A DNA stretch of 64,000 bases from Lactarius indigo (lineage: Eukaryota > Basidiomycota > Agaricomycetes > Russulales > Russulaceae), in NCBI GenBank assembly GCA_025766275.1, contig JAFKAC010000061.1, positions 124,001-188,000 of the forward strand. The letters are read 5' to 3'. This document shows, piece after piece, positions 10,587 to 20,169 of this stretch (positions are counted from its first letter, which is position 1; the number at the start of each line of letters is the position of its first letter). The notes beneath the pieces were generated by a model. That model did not search any database, was not told the origin of the DNA, and saw nothing but the letters and a program-made list of their open reading frames with translations. The position numbers and the translations under genes were made by a program.

Positions 10587-10935
10587 TCCCTCCATGATAG
10601 AGACAGTCCACAAAAAGTGGTACAAGCATTGAGTGGAAGTGCCTTGGCAGGATACTTCACTGCTTTACTGTTCTTATGAGAAATGTTTCGATTCTCTGGT
10701 TAGAAAGAATCTATGTATGCAGAAGTCCTGATAAAGGACAACTTTTTGGAGGTCTTCATGCACTGCTCTATGAGGATAATGTAGTTCAGAGAACTACTTT
10801 TTGAAGAGCCGTGAGCTGGGAGATAAGATGGAACAGGTCCAACTTCTTCAGTTCTCTAAGAAGGGTTTTTCTTAGCTATTAAACTAGGAGGTCTGTTGCA
10901 AGTATACACAACAGTTCGACGTCCTTGAACCCGTC
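10587..10935 (-). other. Copia-2 3' untranslated region and polypurine tract
   Basis: Between the Pol stop and the 3' LTR lie about 350 bp without coding content. Read on minus, catggaggga directly abuts the LTR as polypurine tract. A short inverted repeat around 10,790-10,860 (agttcagagaacta against agttctctaagaa) could form a stem. Confidence 0.6.
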
Positions 10936-13900
10936 TTACATCATTCCTAGATCAGCAACCATTTTTTCAAAGGGTTCTCTGGGCAGTGACTTAGTGAGTC
11001 CATCTGCAACCATTTCCCCTGTGGGTGTACGTATTAGGTGTATGACCTTGTTTTCTACGTATTCCCTGACTACATGGTGCTTGATCAGAATGTGTTTTGA
11101 ACGTCTCCCAGTGACAGGGTTGAGAGCTAAGTCCACAGCGCCCTTATTGTCACAGTGCAGAGGAATGGGGGAGGATACCTCATACCCCAGTTCTCCAAGG
11201 AAGGTTGTGTACCACTGAGCCTGATTAGAGGCGTCTGAGAGGCTCATGTATTCTGCCTCAGTGGTAGACTGGGCAATTGTCTTTTGCTTTCTGGTACACC
11301 AAGAAATGGCTCCATTTGCAAGCAGGTAGACAAAACCAGAAGTGGAGTGCTTTTCTTCCTGATCTCCCCAGGAAGCGTCGCAGTAGCCATGAAGGCCTTC
11401 TCCACCATTGCCATTCCCTCCAGCATAGCGTAACGAGTAGTCCTTGGTGCTGTTAAGATAAGCCAGGACATACTTGGCTAGGCGTAAATGCTGAGGTGAG
11501 GGGTTGGAAGCAAATTGGCTAAGGCGCGCAACAGCGAAGGAAATATCAGGTCTGCTTCCAATCTGCGCATATAGCAGAGACCCAATTATCTGTTGATACT
11601 TCTTAATCTCAGAAGTAGAGGCCTGATCTGTGTACTTGATCAAGTGTGCCTCGGCGCCAGAGGGAAGAGGAGTGTATACTGGATTGGAATCAGACATTCC
11701 AAAGCGTTCCACCACATCGCGGATGTAGTCTGACTGGTTGATCTCCATGGTGCGATTAGCACGATCTCTGGTGATGTTAACACCAAGATAGGACTGGATC
11801 TCTCCCAGATCGGTCATCTCATATCGACTAGATAGAGAGTCCTTCAGATCTTTAATCTTTGATAAGGAACTTCCAAGTATAGTGATGTCATCTACATATA
11901 AGATCACGAAAAGTGTATCACCCCCCTCTTGAAGATGATACACGTATACTCCTGCATCAGAGTACGTCCGCGTAAAGCCTAGGTCTACTAGGACCCCATG
12001 GAACTGCACGTTCCATGCGCGGGAAGCCTGTTTCAGGCCATAAAGGGCCTTCTGTAACCGGCACACAAGGTGCTCGGAGCCAGCTGTGACGAAACCGACA
12101 GGTTGCTCCATATAGATTTCTTCCTCCAGTTCCCCATGAAGGAATGCCGATTTGACATCCATCTGGTGAATATGCCAGTCTTCAAGCGTAGCCAATGCAA
12201 GAAGAAGTCTCAGGGACTCAAAGTGGGCAACTGGGGAGAAAGTTTCGTCAAAGTCCACCCCCTCTAGTTGGGTGAACCCTTTTGCCACTAGCCTAGCACG
12301 AAAGCGTCCATCCGCTTTCTTTTTAAATACCCATTTACACTTAACCACCTTCCTTCCTTCAGGAAGGGGTTCAAGCCTCCAGACATCAAGCTTGTCGAGA
12401 GCGTCCAGTTCATACTGGCACGCTTCAAGCCAATCGACAGCTTGATCAGACTCCATAGCTTGCTTAAAAGTCTGCGGGTCCTTGTATCCAGGAACCTCGG
12501 CAGCATTTAGCAAGTCCATCACGCCCAATCTGCTGCTCCCAGGCACAAATTCATCGTTCTCCTCTGTGTAGTAGCGAGGATTTGTGAATCGTACCCTTGT
12601 CCCACGCCTTGGGCGAGGGGGGGAAGTAACTAGCCCATTCCTCGGGGATCTAGGTGTTTCCCTAGGAGGAGAGATGTCCCTATTGAAGTTAGGGGCAGGG
12701 ATTGGGGCTGTCACTACAGGCGGCCTTCCTTGCGAACGAGTGCGAGGGCGCCTTGGAGTGGTTGGAGCAGGGGCTTGAGACGGAGGAGTGTGATAGATTG
12801 TCTGGTCGGCGGGATTTGGTGAGGTGTTGGGGGGTGTGCTAGGCTGTTGTACTGGTACTGCGGGCACCTGAACTGGTGGTAACACAAAGATAGGTGTTTG
12901 AGGTGCCGCAGGGGCAACAGCTGGCGTAGGCTGACTAGGCACTACAAAGAATATCTCACCAGCAACAGCAGCCCCTTTAGCAGGTTCGCCGGACATGGGA
13001 GAAGAAATAGGTGGTTTGGAGTGACTAGTCAGGTCACTCAGGGATGGGAAGGTAGCTTCGTCAAATGTAACATCTCGTGAAGAGACGAAGCACCGGCTAT
13101 GTCTATCCCAGAGTTTGTAACCCTTTGAGTTGGGTTCATAGCCCACAAACACGGCTTCCTTTGATTTAGGATCCAATTTGCGCCGGTTGTGTTCTGGTAC
13201 ATGATAGTAGGCTTTGCAGCCAAATACTCTAAAGTAAGAGACATCTGGGACTGTACCATCCCAGAGCTCCAGCGGAGTCTTCCACTCATTAGAACGGGTG
13301 GGAGTGCGATTATAGATGTGCACTGCAGTTTGAACTGCTTGTTCCCAAAAGCCGAGGCTAAGACCTGCATGATGAAGCATGCTGGTGCCTTTTTCCATGA
13401 TGGTGCGGTTAAACCGCTCGGCTCTCCCATTCTGTTGTGGGGAATAAGGCATTGTAAGCATATGCTCAATCCCTTCTTCCAGAAGAATGTCTTTTAGGAC
13501 ATTGTTGACATACTCGCCACCACGATCAGAGTGCAGGGTTTTAATGGGCTTATTTTGTTGTTTTTCAGCCCATGCCTTGTAGTGTAGGAAGGCACCCGTA
13601 AACTCGTCTTTAGACTTCATAGGGATGACAACTGCAGCTTTAGAGAAGTCATCTATGAAGGTGGCGAAGTATTTGTTGCCCTGAATAGAGTTACTCTGTA
13701 ATGGGCCAACAAGGTCACTGTGCACAAGTTCAAGGGATTCTTGTGCGCGCTTCTGTGAAGGAGGAAAAGGTTTGCGGGTGGACTTGCCAAGTTCACACCC
13801 ATGACAGGGACCTTCTTCCTCAGGGGATTCATCTATGTTAAGTCCTTTTACGGACTTCGGAGCATATCTTTGGAGCGCTTCTTTGGACATATGTCCCATG

Positions 13901-14822
13901 CGCTGATGCCAGACATCAAGGCTAGCAGATGCAGTTGCTTGGGCATTTACTTTATGGTGCCCATCAAGCCAATATAGGCCTGAAGCCTTGTGTCCTTCCG
14001 CAATGGTTTTCCCATCATACCTTATAGCAAAGGTAGTGGCATCAAAACTTACTATGGCCCCCTTAGCTGTTAGGGCAGGGGTGGACAGTATACGCGAATG
14101 CGTATTAGGTAGGTGTAGCACATTGGAGATTTTTAGGTCATACCCAAAGTTGGTATGGATTGTTACCGTTCCAGTACCAACACTCCTTAGCAAGGAGTTA
14201 TCTCCTAGAAGTACTTCAACACCTTTGTGAGGGGTGTAGGTGTCGTAGTCTTCTATGTGGGGTGTAAAATGTGCTGATGCCCCGCTGTCCATCATCCATT
14301 TTGATGCAATCTGGGTACTATGTGTACCCATCGTGTAAAGGGAAACCTGAGGTACTTCATGTACCTCCTCTATTTTGCCAGAGCCATTGACTATAGTAAA
14401 TAGTCGGCTCTTTGGTACAGGTATGCTATTTAACCTGTTTGCCGGAAGTGAGTCCGGCACCTCTACTGTGGTATTCTGGGCGGCCTTCGCCCGCTGTCCT
14501 GCCTTCCCCTTCTTCGCATTCTCCTGATCCCGTTTAAGTTTATAACATTCTGGCTTTTTATGGCCAGGTTTTTTGCAGTAGTGGCAGATTATGTCCGAAG
14601 ACACAGAGCTGCCCGATGGCCGCGCCTCATGAGCGTGAGGGGCCGAAGATTTTTTGACGGGGGCGACCTTGTTGTAGGACGCCACGGGACCAGCGAGACG
14701 AGATTCCTCATTAATGAACCTGTTGATGAGGTCCTGAGGTTGGAGATTAGAGGGGGGGCCAGAGGCCAGGATGGTGCCAGCTATGGTGCTGTAGGATGGG
14801 GGGAGTGCGTCTAGAAGAATGA
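10936..14822 (-). CDS. Copia-2 Gag C-terminus to RNase H (distal part of a split polyprotein ORF)
   Basis: This is the larger part of the copia-2 polyprotein. It starts in Gag at LLDALPPSYS, immediately beside the gypsy duplication, and runs to RNase H. Seen are the CCHC knuckle CHYCKKPGHKKPEC, protease MMDSGASAHF and GAG-pre-integrase VWHQRMGHMS. The integrase has HSDLVGPL, HSDRGGEYVN and GRAERFNRTI, followed by a proline-rich linker. The reverse transcriptase has YVDDITIL and RNase H has TTEAEYMSL and CDNKGAVDLA. All catalytic residues are present and no stop interrupts it. An apparent start inside the gypsy LTR is only a GTG created by the junction. The N-terminal part is at 22,630-23,151. 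Confidence 0.93.
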
Positions 14823-15331
14823 TGTTACGCTCCACCGGCGTGAGTCCGACTTGGACGCGAAAGAGGCGTAGTCAACTTAACGAAGGTTTGAACGAATGGG
14901 GACCACGTGTCAACCCAACGATAGCTGAACAGGGGCACACAGGCACACGCTGCAGCTGAAGGTAAAGAAATGCTATCCCTTGGTGGATAGAAGCGGAGGC
15001 GCGCTCAGCCCGTACTAAGGCAGGCAGGAGACGAGTCAAAAGGGTGGATTGAAGAAGACCAAGATGGGGACTCTTGGTCTTCCGAGTCGACTACTTATAC
15101 AGATACACGCGGGCTTTAAAGCGCCGCTGGAATAGTAAGTAACCAGTAGCGTAACTAGCTCGAACCCTAGTACCGCTATCCTAGGAATGAGTCATACATG
15201 AGTCACAATCACATGCGAACTACTATGCTGACTGATACGATGTAAAGGTCCATGACTAATACTGATACCGGACCGTAGTCATAACCGGTCATGAGTCGTG
15301 TGTAATGAATCGCTAAGTCCGTACCGTAACA
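14823..15331 (-). repeat. Gypsy 3' LTR
   Basis: A 509-bp repeat starting tgttacgctc and ending gtaccgtaaca on plus. It appears identical to 22,121-22,629. Confidence 0.95.
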
Positions 15332-15363
15332 CCACCCCCTTTTCAGGAGTGAGGCCCACCTCA

Positions 15364-18300
15364 CTAATCCGCTTTCGATTCTTGCCTCATCCGCTCCGCT
15401 TCATCTTCCATCCTTGCCAATATGTTAGCGCGTTCCAAACGATAAAGACTGTCCTTTTTGTCCGCAACCACCATCTCCTTCTCCATCTGCAACTGCCGAA
15501 TGCGCCTCTCTAATTGGTCCTCCGCGAAGGCGAACTGTCGGAACCGACGCAGTTCCTGAGTTAGAGTGACATCCCCAATGCGCATAAGCAGCAGGTCGGT
15601 GGGGTGTCGGTCGCGGAGCATGAAGTACTCCTCGTGGGGGATGAAGGCGCGGTTGTTCTTCGGGAGATGCGGGGTGGCGTAGAGGGGTTTCCCGTAAAGG
15701 AAACCTGATCCCGGAGCTAATCCGAGTACGAAGGGGTCTCCTCCTCGGATAACTTGTACGTGGGATGCTTGTACCGTCGGTCCGTTGGGGAGTTTGATCG
15801 GGAACGGAATGTAATCGGGTCCTCGATTGACCCGGAACCCTTCAGGGACAACGACCCTGGTTGCTGGGTCTCGCTCTCCCATTGGTGTATAACGAGCCGC
15901 TTGTGCCACGGCGACTCGTCCTCGGTGTAGAGGCCCCCCCGCTGCGTCGACGAGGTAGGGAGTGGCGGCTGGATCTTCAGCGTAGAATTCATGATTGAGG
16001 AATGCGTGCCTGATGGGGTAATGGTCTCCAAGCTCGTCCTCATCCTCATCTTCGTCCAATACTCCCTGCGTTCCTTCATCATCCGGCGTCGGCAGGCGGC
16101 GATATGCAGTTGCTCCCGCTGCCACTGCGCCGCCGTCTCCTTCCATTCTTGTTCGTACTTCTTCATGGCGTTGGGTGGTTTCACCGCGCGGGACAGCTGC
16201 TTGAAGCCGAAAAAGCTCGTCTTCTGTGAGGAAGACTTCGGGCTCACCGGTGTTGGGGTTTGTAAGGGCGTACATTGGCGGAGGTACTGGTTGAGTTGTT
16301 GTTGGATCGTCGTCGAGAGTTCCCTGTATGGGCACAGGGAATCGTTGCAGTGTCTGGTGCAGTTCTTCGTTAGTGATAGGGCCGTCTTCCTCATGCTGCA
16401 TGGTGGGACGGCCTCCTCCTGTAGTTCCAGCGGTTGTGGCGTCGTTGGTGGAGTCGGGGTTGACAAGCGTGGTGGAGGAGTCATTGACGAGGGTGGAGAG
16501 GAGTGTGAGCTGGTCATTGTGTCGAGTAGAGGACATAGGGTAAATGGGAGATGGGGACTTATCACGACAGGAGGTCCTCCTTATATGTGTTTCTCTATCG
16601 GGGTTCGAATGTTTGAATTCCCGAACGGCTTTGTCGGCAAATACGTCATCCTTATCTACCCACTGATTGTCGGAGTCTGGGTATCCCTTCCATTTCACGA
16701 GGTATTGGAGCCGACGTCTTTTGCCGAACCGCCGAGAGTCTAGAATCTTCTCGACCTCGTATTCTTCTTCGTTATCGACCAAATCAGGTGGTGGGCGCTG
16801 ATAGTTTGGTCCGTGCGTGGGTGTTTCGTGATAAGGTGTGAGAAGATCTATGTGGAAGACGTCATGGATGCTCCACTGCGTGGGAAGTTCGAGGCGATAG
16901 TTAACGGGGGACATCACCTGGATGACCTTAAACGGTCCATGCCGTTTGGCCGCGAGTTTTGCGGTTGGTTGATGAGTACGTAGGTGGCGTCCTTCTAGCC
17001 ACACGAGGTCTCCTTCTTGGAATTTGGGCGTATCTTTGTGTTTAACCCATGACTTTTGCGCCCGGAGCATATAAGAAAAGGCGCGTTGTCGTGCCTGTTT
17101 GAATTGGTCTAGTCTCAACGACACCTGTGGGATAGGGGAAGGCCTATCGGTCCAATCAGCGCGGGGATTGAACCCAGATAAGAGAAAGAAGGGGGACTCC
17201 CGTGTAGTTTCATTAGGCCAGTTGTTGTGCGTGAATTCTGCCATGGGCAGATAACGAACCCAGTCGTCTTGTCGCTCGTTTACCCAAAAGCGGAGATATT
17301 GTTCCAGCCATTGATTCGTTCGCTCCGATTGGCCATCGGTTCTAGGGTGATAAGCGGTTGAGATGTTTTGGCTGATGCCAAGAATTTTGCATATCTCCCG
17401 CATGAACTTGGATGCGAAGCGGGGGTCTCGGTCACTGATAACCCGCGAGGGGAGTCCGAATCGTGGGAAGACGTGCGAAACGTATAGAGCGGCTGTCCCT
17501 TCGGCTGTGATTTCTTCGTTACAAGGGATGAAGACAGCCGCTTTGGTGCAGTCGTGATCTGTTACCGTGAGAATAGAGTCGTAGCCCCGAGAGATAGGGA
17601 GCTTAGTGATGAAGTCCACTGCGATGGTCTCGAATGGCAGGGCTTCCGGTTTGGGGTAAATGGGTTGTAGAGGCGCCCTAATGGGGTGAAGGTTGACTTT
17701 GTGCCGCTGGCATTCCGCACAGCCTTTGACGTAGTCTTGGACGTCGTTCTTCATTTGTGGCCACCAATAATGTCGTTCAGTGAGTTGGAGGGTGCGCTTG
17801 ATTCCCGGATGGCCGTAGACAGGGGAGTCATGGTGGGCGGCGATGATGGTACGTTTGTCGTGAATTCCGCCGGTGACTACCCGCCGCCCATCCTTGTACC
17901 AGGTCCCTTCAATGTCTTTTAGCCTGTGAGCATCAACCCAGGGTTTCAACTTAGCTATGTCCTGTTCGTAGATCGGGTGTTCCGGAGTCATTTCTACCGG
18001 TAGGATTTCGGGTCTCCAATGTGGGTGTCGCGGTTCTTCTAATGTGGTGGCGCGTGCAAAGACGCTCTCTGGTAGTACTGTTACCCTCTCATTATCGTTC
18101 TCTCCTTGGTCGTAATCTGGTCTTCGCGATAATGCATCGGCGCGTCCATTAGAAGTTCCCTTGATGTGGTGAATTTCGAAGTCATATTCCGAAAGTTCGA
18201 GTACTTCCCTGGCTACACGCCTACTGATTTTCTGTGGCGATCTCCAGTATTGTAGATTGAGGTGGTCCGAGAATACTTTGATTTTGTGAGGGGATCCTGC

Positions 18301-20169
18301 TAGGAGGGGTCTCCAGTGGCGGAACGCCTTGACGATCGCCAGGAGTTCGAGGTCGTAAATGTCGTAATTTCGCTCGGCTTCATTTAGGGTAGATGAATAA
18401 TAGCCGATAGGGTGCCGTTTTCCATCCGCCTTGCGTTGAAGAAGGACTGTGCCTGTAGCGAAACCGGACGCGTCGACTTCTAGTTCGAATTGTTGGGTGA
18501 GATCCGGATGCGCTAGGACTGGCTCGCTAGTGACGAGGGTTTTGAGGTCTTGAAACGCCTTTTCTTCCTCGGTCCCCCAATGCCATTCGGCGTTTTTGCG
18601 TGTGAGTTTGTTGAGGGGCCGTGCTTTGGTCGCGAATCCTCGTATGAAAGGTCGGTAAAAGTTGCAAAAGCCTAGAAAAGAGCGGACGTCCTTAACTTTG
18701 GTTGGTGTGGGCCAGTCCTTGATTCCCGAAATTTTGACGGGGTCCATGCGTGTCACCCCCTTTTCAAGGATTACCCCCAGGTAATCCATTCGTGGGGAAT
18801 GGAAAAGGCACTTTTCGAGTTTGTAGTATAAATCATGTTCATCGGATACACGGAGGACATCTTTGACGGCTTCGATGTGATCTGAAAGTGAGTGGCTAAG
18901 TCCCGTAGCGATGCCAATGTCGTCCATGTATACTCGAATGACGGTTCCCCTCTGTTCATGTTTAGCGATGACATCCCTAAAGATGAAGTTCATCATTGTC
19001 TGGAATGTTGCCGGAGAATTGGTCAGGCCGAAAAACATCACCGTTGGTTCGAATAATCCATAACGCGTTTTGAACGCCGCCTTCTCTTCATCTCCTTCCT
19101 TGATTCGTACGTTGTTATACCCCCACCTAACGTCAAGTTTGGTGTAGATATGAGCATTACTAAGGTCAGTGATAAGGTCGGAGATGAGAGGAAGCGGGTA
19201 TTGGTTGCGGATGGTAACCGCGTTAATTTTTCGATAGTCCTGGACAGGGCGTAACTTCCCATCTTTCTTTTTGATGAAGAAGAAAGATGACGCGTAGGGA
19301 GATTTCGAAGGTCGTATATACCCCTTTTTCAGTTGTTCGTCTATCCATTCCCGTAGTTTTTTGTCCTCCTCCTGGGTCATTGGGTATATCTTGCAATCAA
19401 TTGCGTCTGCAGTTCCTGGTTTAAATTCGATGGCGTGATCCCAGGGCCTGCTGGGCGGAAACCTATCTGACGCTTTTTCACTGAAGAGGTGTTCAAACTC
19501 TCGGTATTCAGAAGGTAACTCAGCTTTAGTGACATATTGCTGGGCGGCGATAGCGAGATCTGTGGCGGTAGCGCGGATTCGACACCCCTCTTCAAATTGT
19601 TGCCGTTGTTCATCCGTGATGACGCAGGAGTGCACTATTTCATATTCATCGTCTTGGACGATGGTCGAGGCAACGACTGGTACTGTTTTGATATAAGGAT
19701 TAGTTGATCGAATGATGATGGGGAGCATGTCCTCGTGGATGGCGGCTTGTGACCATTTGATGTGTGGGTCGTAAATGGCGAGCCAGGGGTATCCTAACAC
19801 GATATCTTCGTTGCCGATATCTGTAATGAGGAAGCGCATTTCCTTATGAATGCCTTTAGTTTGGACGTCAACGTCCGTATAGTGGGTAATACGCCCCGAT
19901 TTGTTTTCCGTATTATCAATATTCCAGATCTTCTTTGGGATATCGAGTTGCTTGGTCCCAAGCCCCATCCTTCTTGCGAAGGACGGCTTCATGAAGCAAT
20001 GTGTTGCTCCACTGTCGACTAATGCTCGTATGTCGGCCATTGCGTAACTGGTGCGAATCGATACTGGAACTCTCATAGAACGATAGCGAGTCATGATTAC
20101 ACTGTTACAATTAACTGCCCTCACCCAGGCCGATGGGTTCAGGCGTCCTGAAAACCCTCCTTTTTCCAC
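15364..20169 (-). CDS. Gypsy Pol: protease, RT, RNase H, integrase, chromodomain and long C-terminal extension
   Basis: An ORF of about 1,600 codons entered from Gag by frameshifting (overlap 20,139-20,169). The protease is ALVDSGATHCFM. The RT has KKDGKLRPVQDYRKIN and YMDDIGIA where YVDD or FVDD is usual. RNase H has EVDASGFATG, and the integrase has a HHCC finger (CAECQRHK) and a core with TVTDHDC, ISDRDPRF and the Glu-bearing DGQSERTNQW. The chromodomain at about 1,130-1,180 reads EVEKILDSRR and YLVKWKGYPDSDNQWV. About 400 further residues follow. They are acidic and Pro/Thr-rich, then a distinct block (GLAPGSGFLYGKPLYATPHL), then a charged coiled-coil tail (QLERRIRQLQMEKEM). The extension is unusual for chromoviruses; its role is unknown. 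Confidence 0.95.
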   Translation of the reverse strand: MEKGGFSGRLNPSAWVRAVNCNSVIMTRYRSMRVPVSIRTSYAMADIRALVDSGATHCFMKPSFARRMGLGTKQLDIPKKIWNIDNTENKSGRITHYTDVDVQTKGIHKEMRFLITDIGNEDIVLGYPWLAIYDPHIKWSQAAIHEDMLPIIIRSTNPYIKTVPVVASTIVQDDEYEIVHSCVITDEQRQQFEEGCRIRATATDLAIAAQQYVTKAELPSEYREFEHLFSEKASDRFPPSRPWDHAIEFKPGTADAIDCKIYPMTQEEDKKLREWIDEQLKKGYIRPSKSPYASSFFFIKKKDGKLRPVQDYRKINAVTIRNQYPLPLISDLITDLSNAHIYTKLDVRWGYNNVRIKEGDEEKAAFKTRYGLFEPTVMFFGLTNSPATFQTMMNFIFRDVIAKHEQRGTVIRVYMDDIGIATGLSHSLSDHIEAVKDVLRVSDEHDLYYKLEKCLFHSPRMDYLGVILEKGVTRMDPVKISGIKDWPTPTKVKDVRSFLGFCNFYRPFIRGFATKARPLNKLTRKNAEWHWGTEEEKAFQDLKTLVTSEPVLAHPDLTQQFELEVDASGFATGTVLLQRKADGKRHPIGYYSSTLNEAERNYDIYDLELLAIVKAFRHWRPLLAGSPHKIKVFSDHLNLQYWRSPQKISRRVAREVLELSEYDFEIHHIKGTSNGRADALSRRPDYDQGENDNERVTVLPESVFARATTLEEPRHPHWRPEILPVEMTPEHPIYEQDIAKLKPWVDAHRLKDIEGTWYKDGRRVVTGGIHDKRTIIAAHHDSPVYGHPGIKRTLQLTERHYWWPQMKNDVQDYVKGCAECQRHKVNLHPIRAPLQPIYPKPEALPFETIAVDFITKLPISRGYDSILTVTDHDCTKAAVFIPCNEEITAEGTAALYVSHVFPRFGLPSRVISDRDPRFASKFMREICKILGISQNISTAYHPRTDGQSERTNQWLEQYLRFWVNERQDDWVRYLPMAEFTHNNWPNETTRESPFFLLSGFNPRADWTDRPSPIPQVSLRLDQFKQARQRAFSYMLRAQKSWVKHKDTPKFQEGDLVWLEGRHLRTHQPTAKLAAKRHGPFKVIQVMSPVNYRLELPTQWSIHDVFHIDLLTPYHETPTHGPNYQRPPPDLVDNEEEYEVEKILDSRRFGKRRRLQYLVKWKGYPDSDNQWVDKDDVFADKAVREFKHSNPDRETHIRRTSCRDKSPSPIYPMSSTRHNDQLTLLSTLVNDSSTTLVNPDSTNDATTAGTTGGGRPTMQHEEDGPITNEELHQTLQRFPVPIQGTLDDDPTTTQPVPPPMYALTNPNTGEPEVFLTEDELFRLQAAVPRGETTQRHEEVRTRMEGDGGAVAAGATAYRRLPTPDDEGTQGVLDEDEDEDELGDHYPIRHAFLNHEFYAEDPAATPYLVDAAGGPLHRGRVAVAQAARYTPMGERDPATRVVVPEGFRVNRGPDYIPFPIKLPNGPTVQASHVQVIRGGDPFVLGLAPGSGFLYGKPLYATPHLPKNNRAFIPHEEYFMLRDRHPTDLLLMRIGDVTLTQELRRFRQFAFAEDQLERRIRQLQMEKEMVVADKKDSLYRLERANILARMEDEAERMRQESKAD

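Noticed and set aside
14823..14835. Apparent start codon of copia-2 Pol inside the gypsy LTR
   Set aside because: It is a GTG created at the insertion junction. The true start is at 23,151, on the other side of the gypsy.
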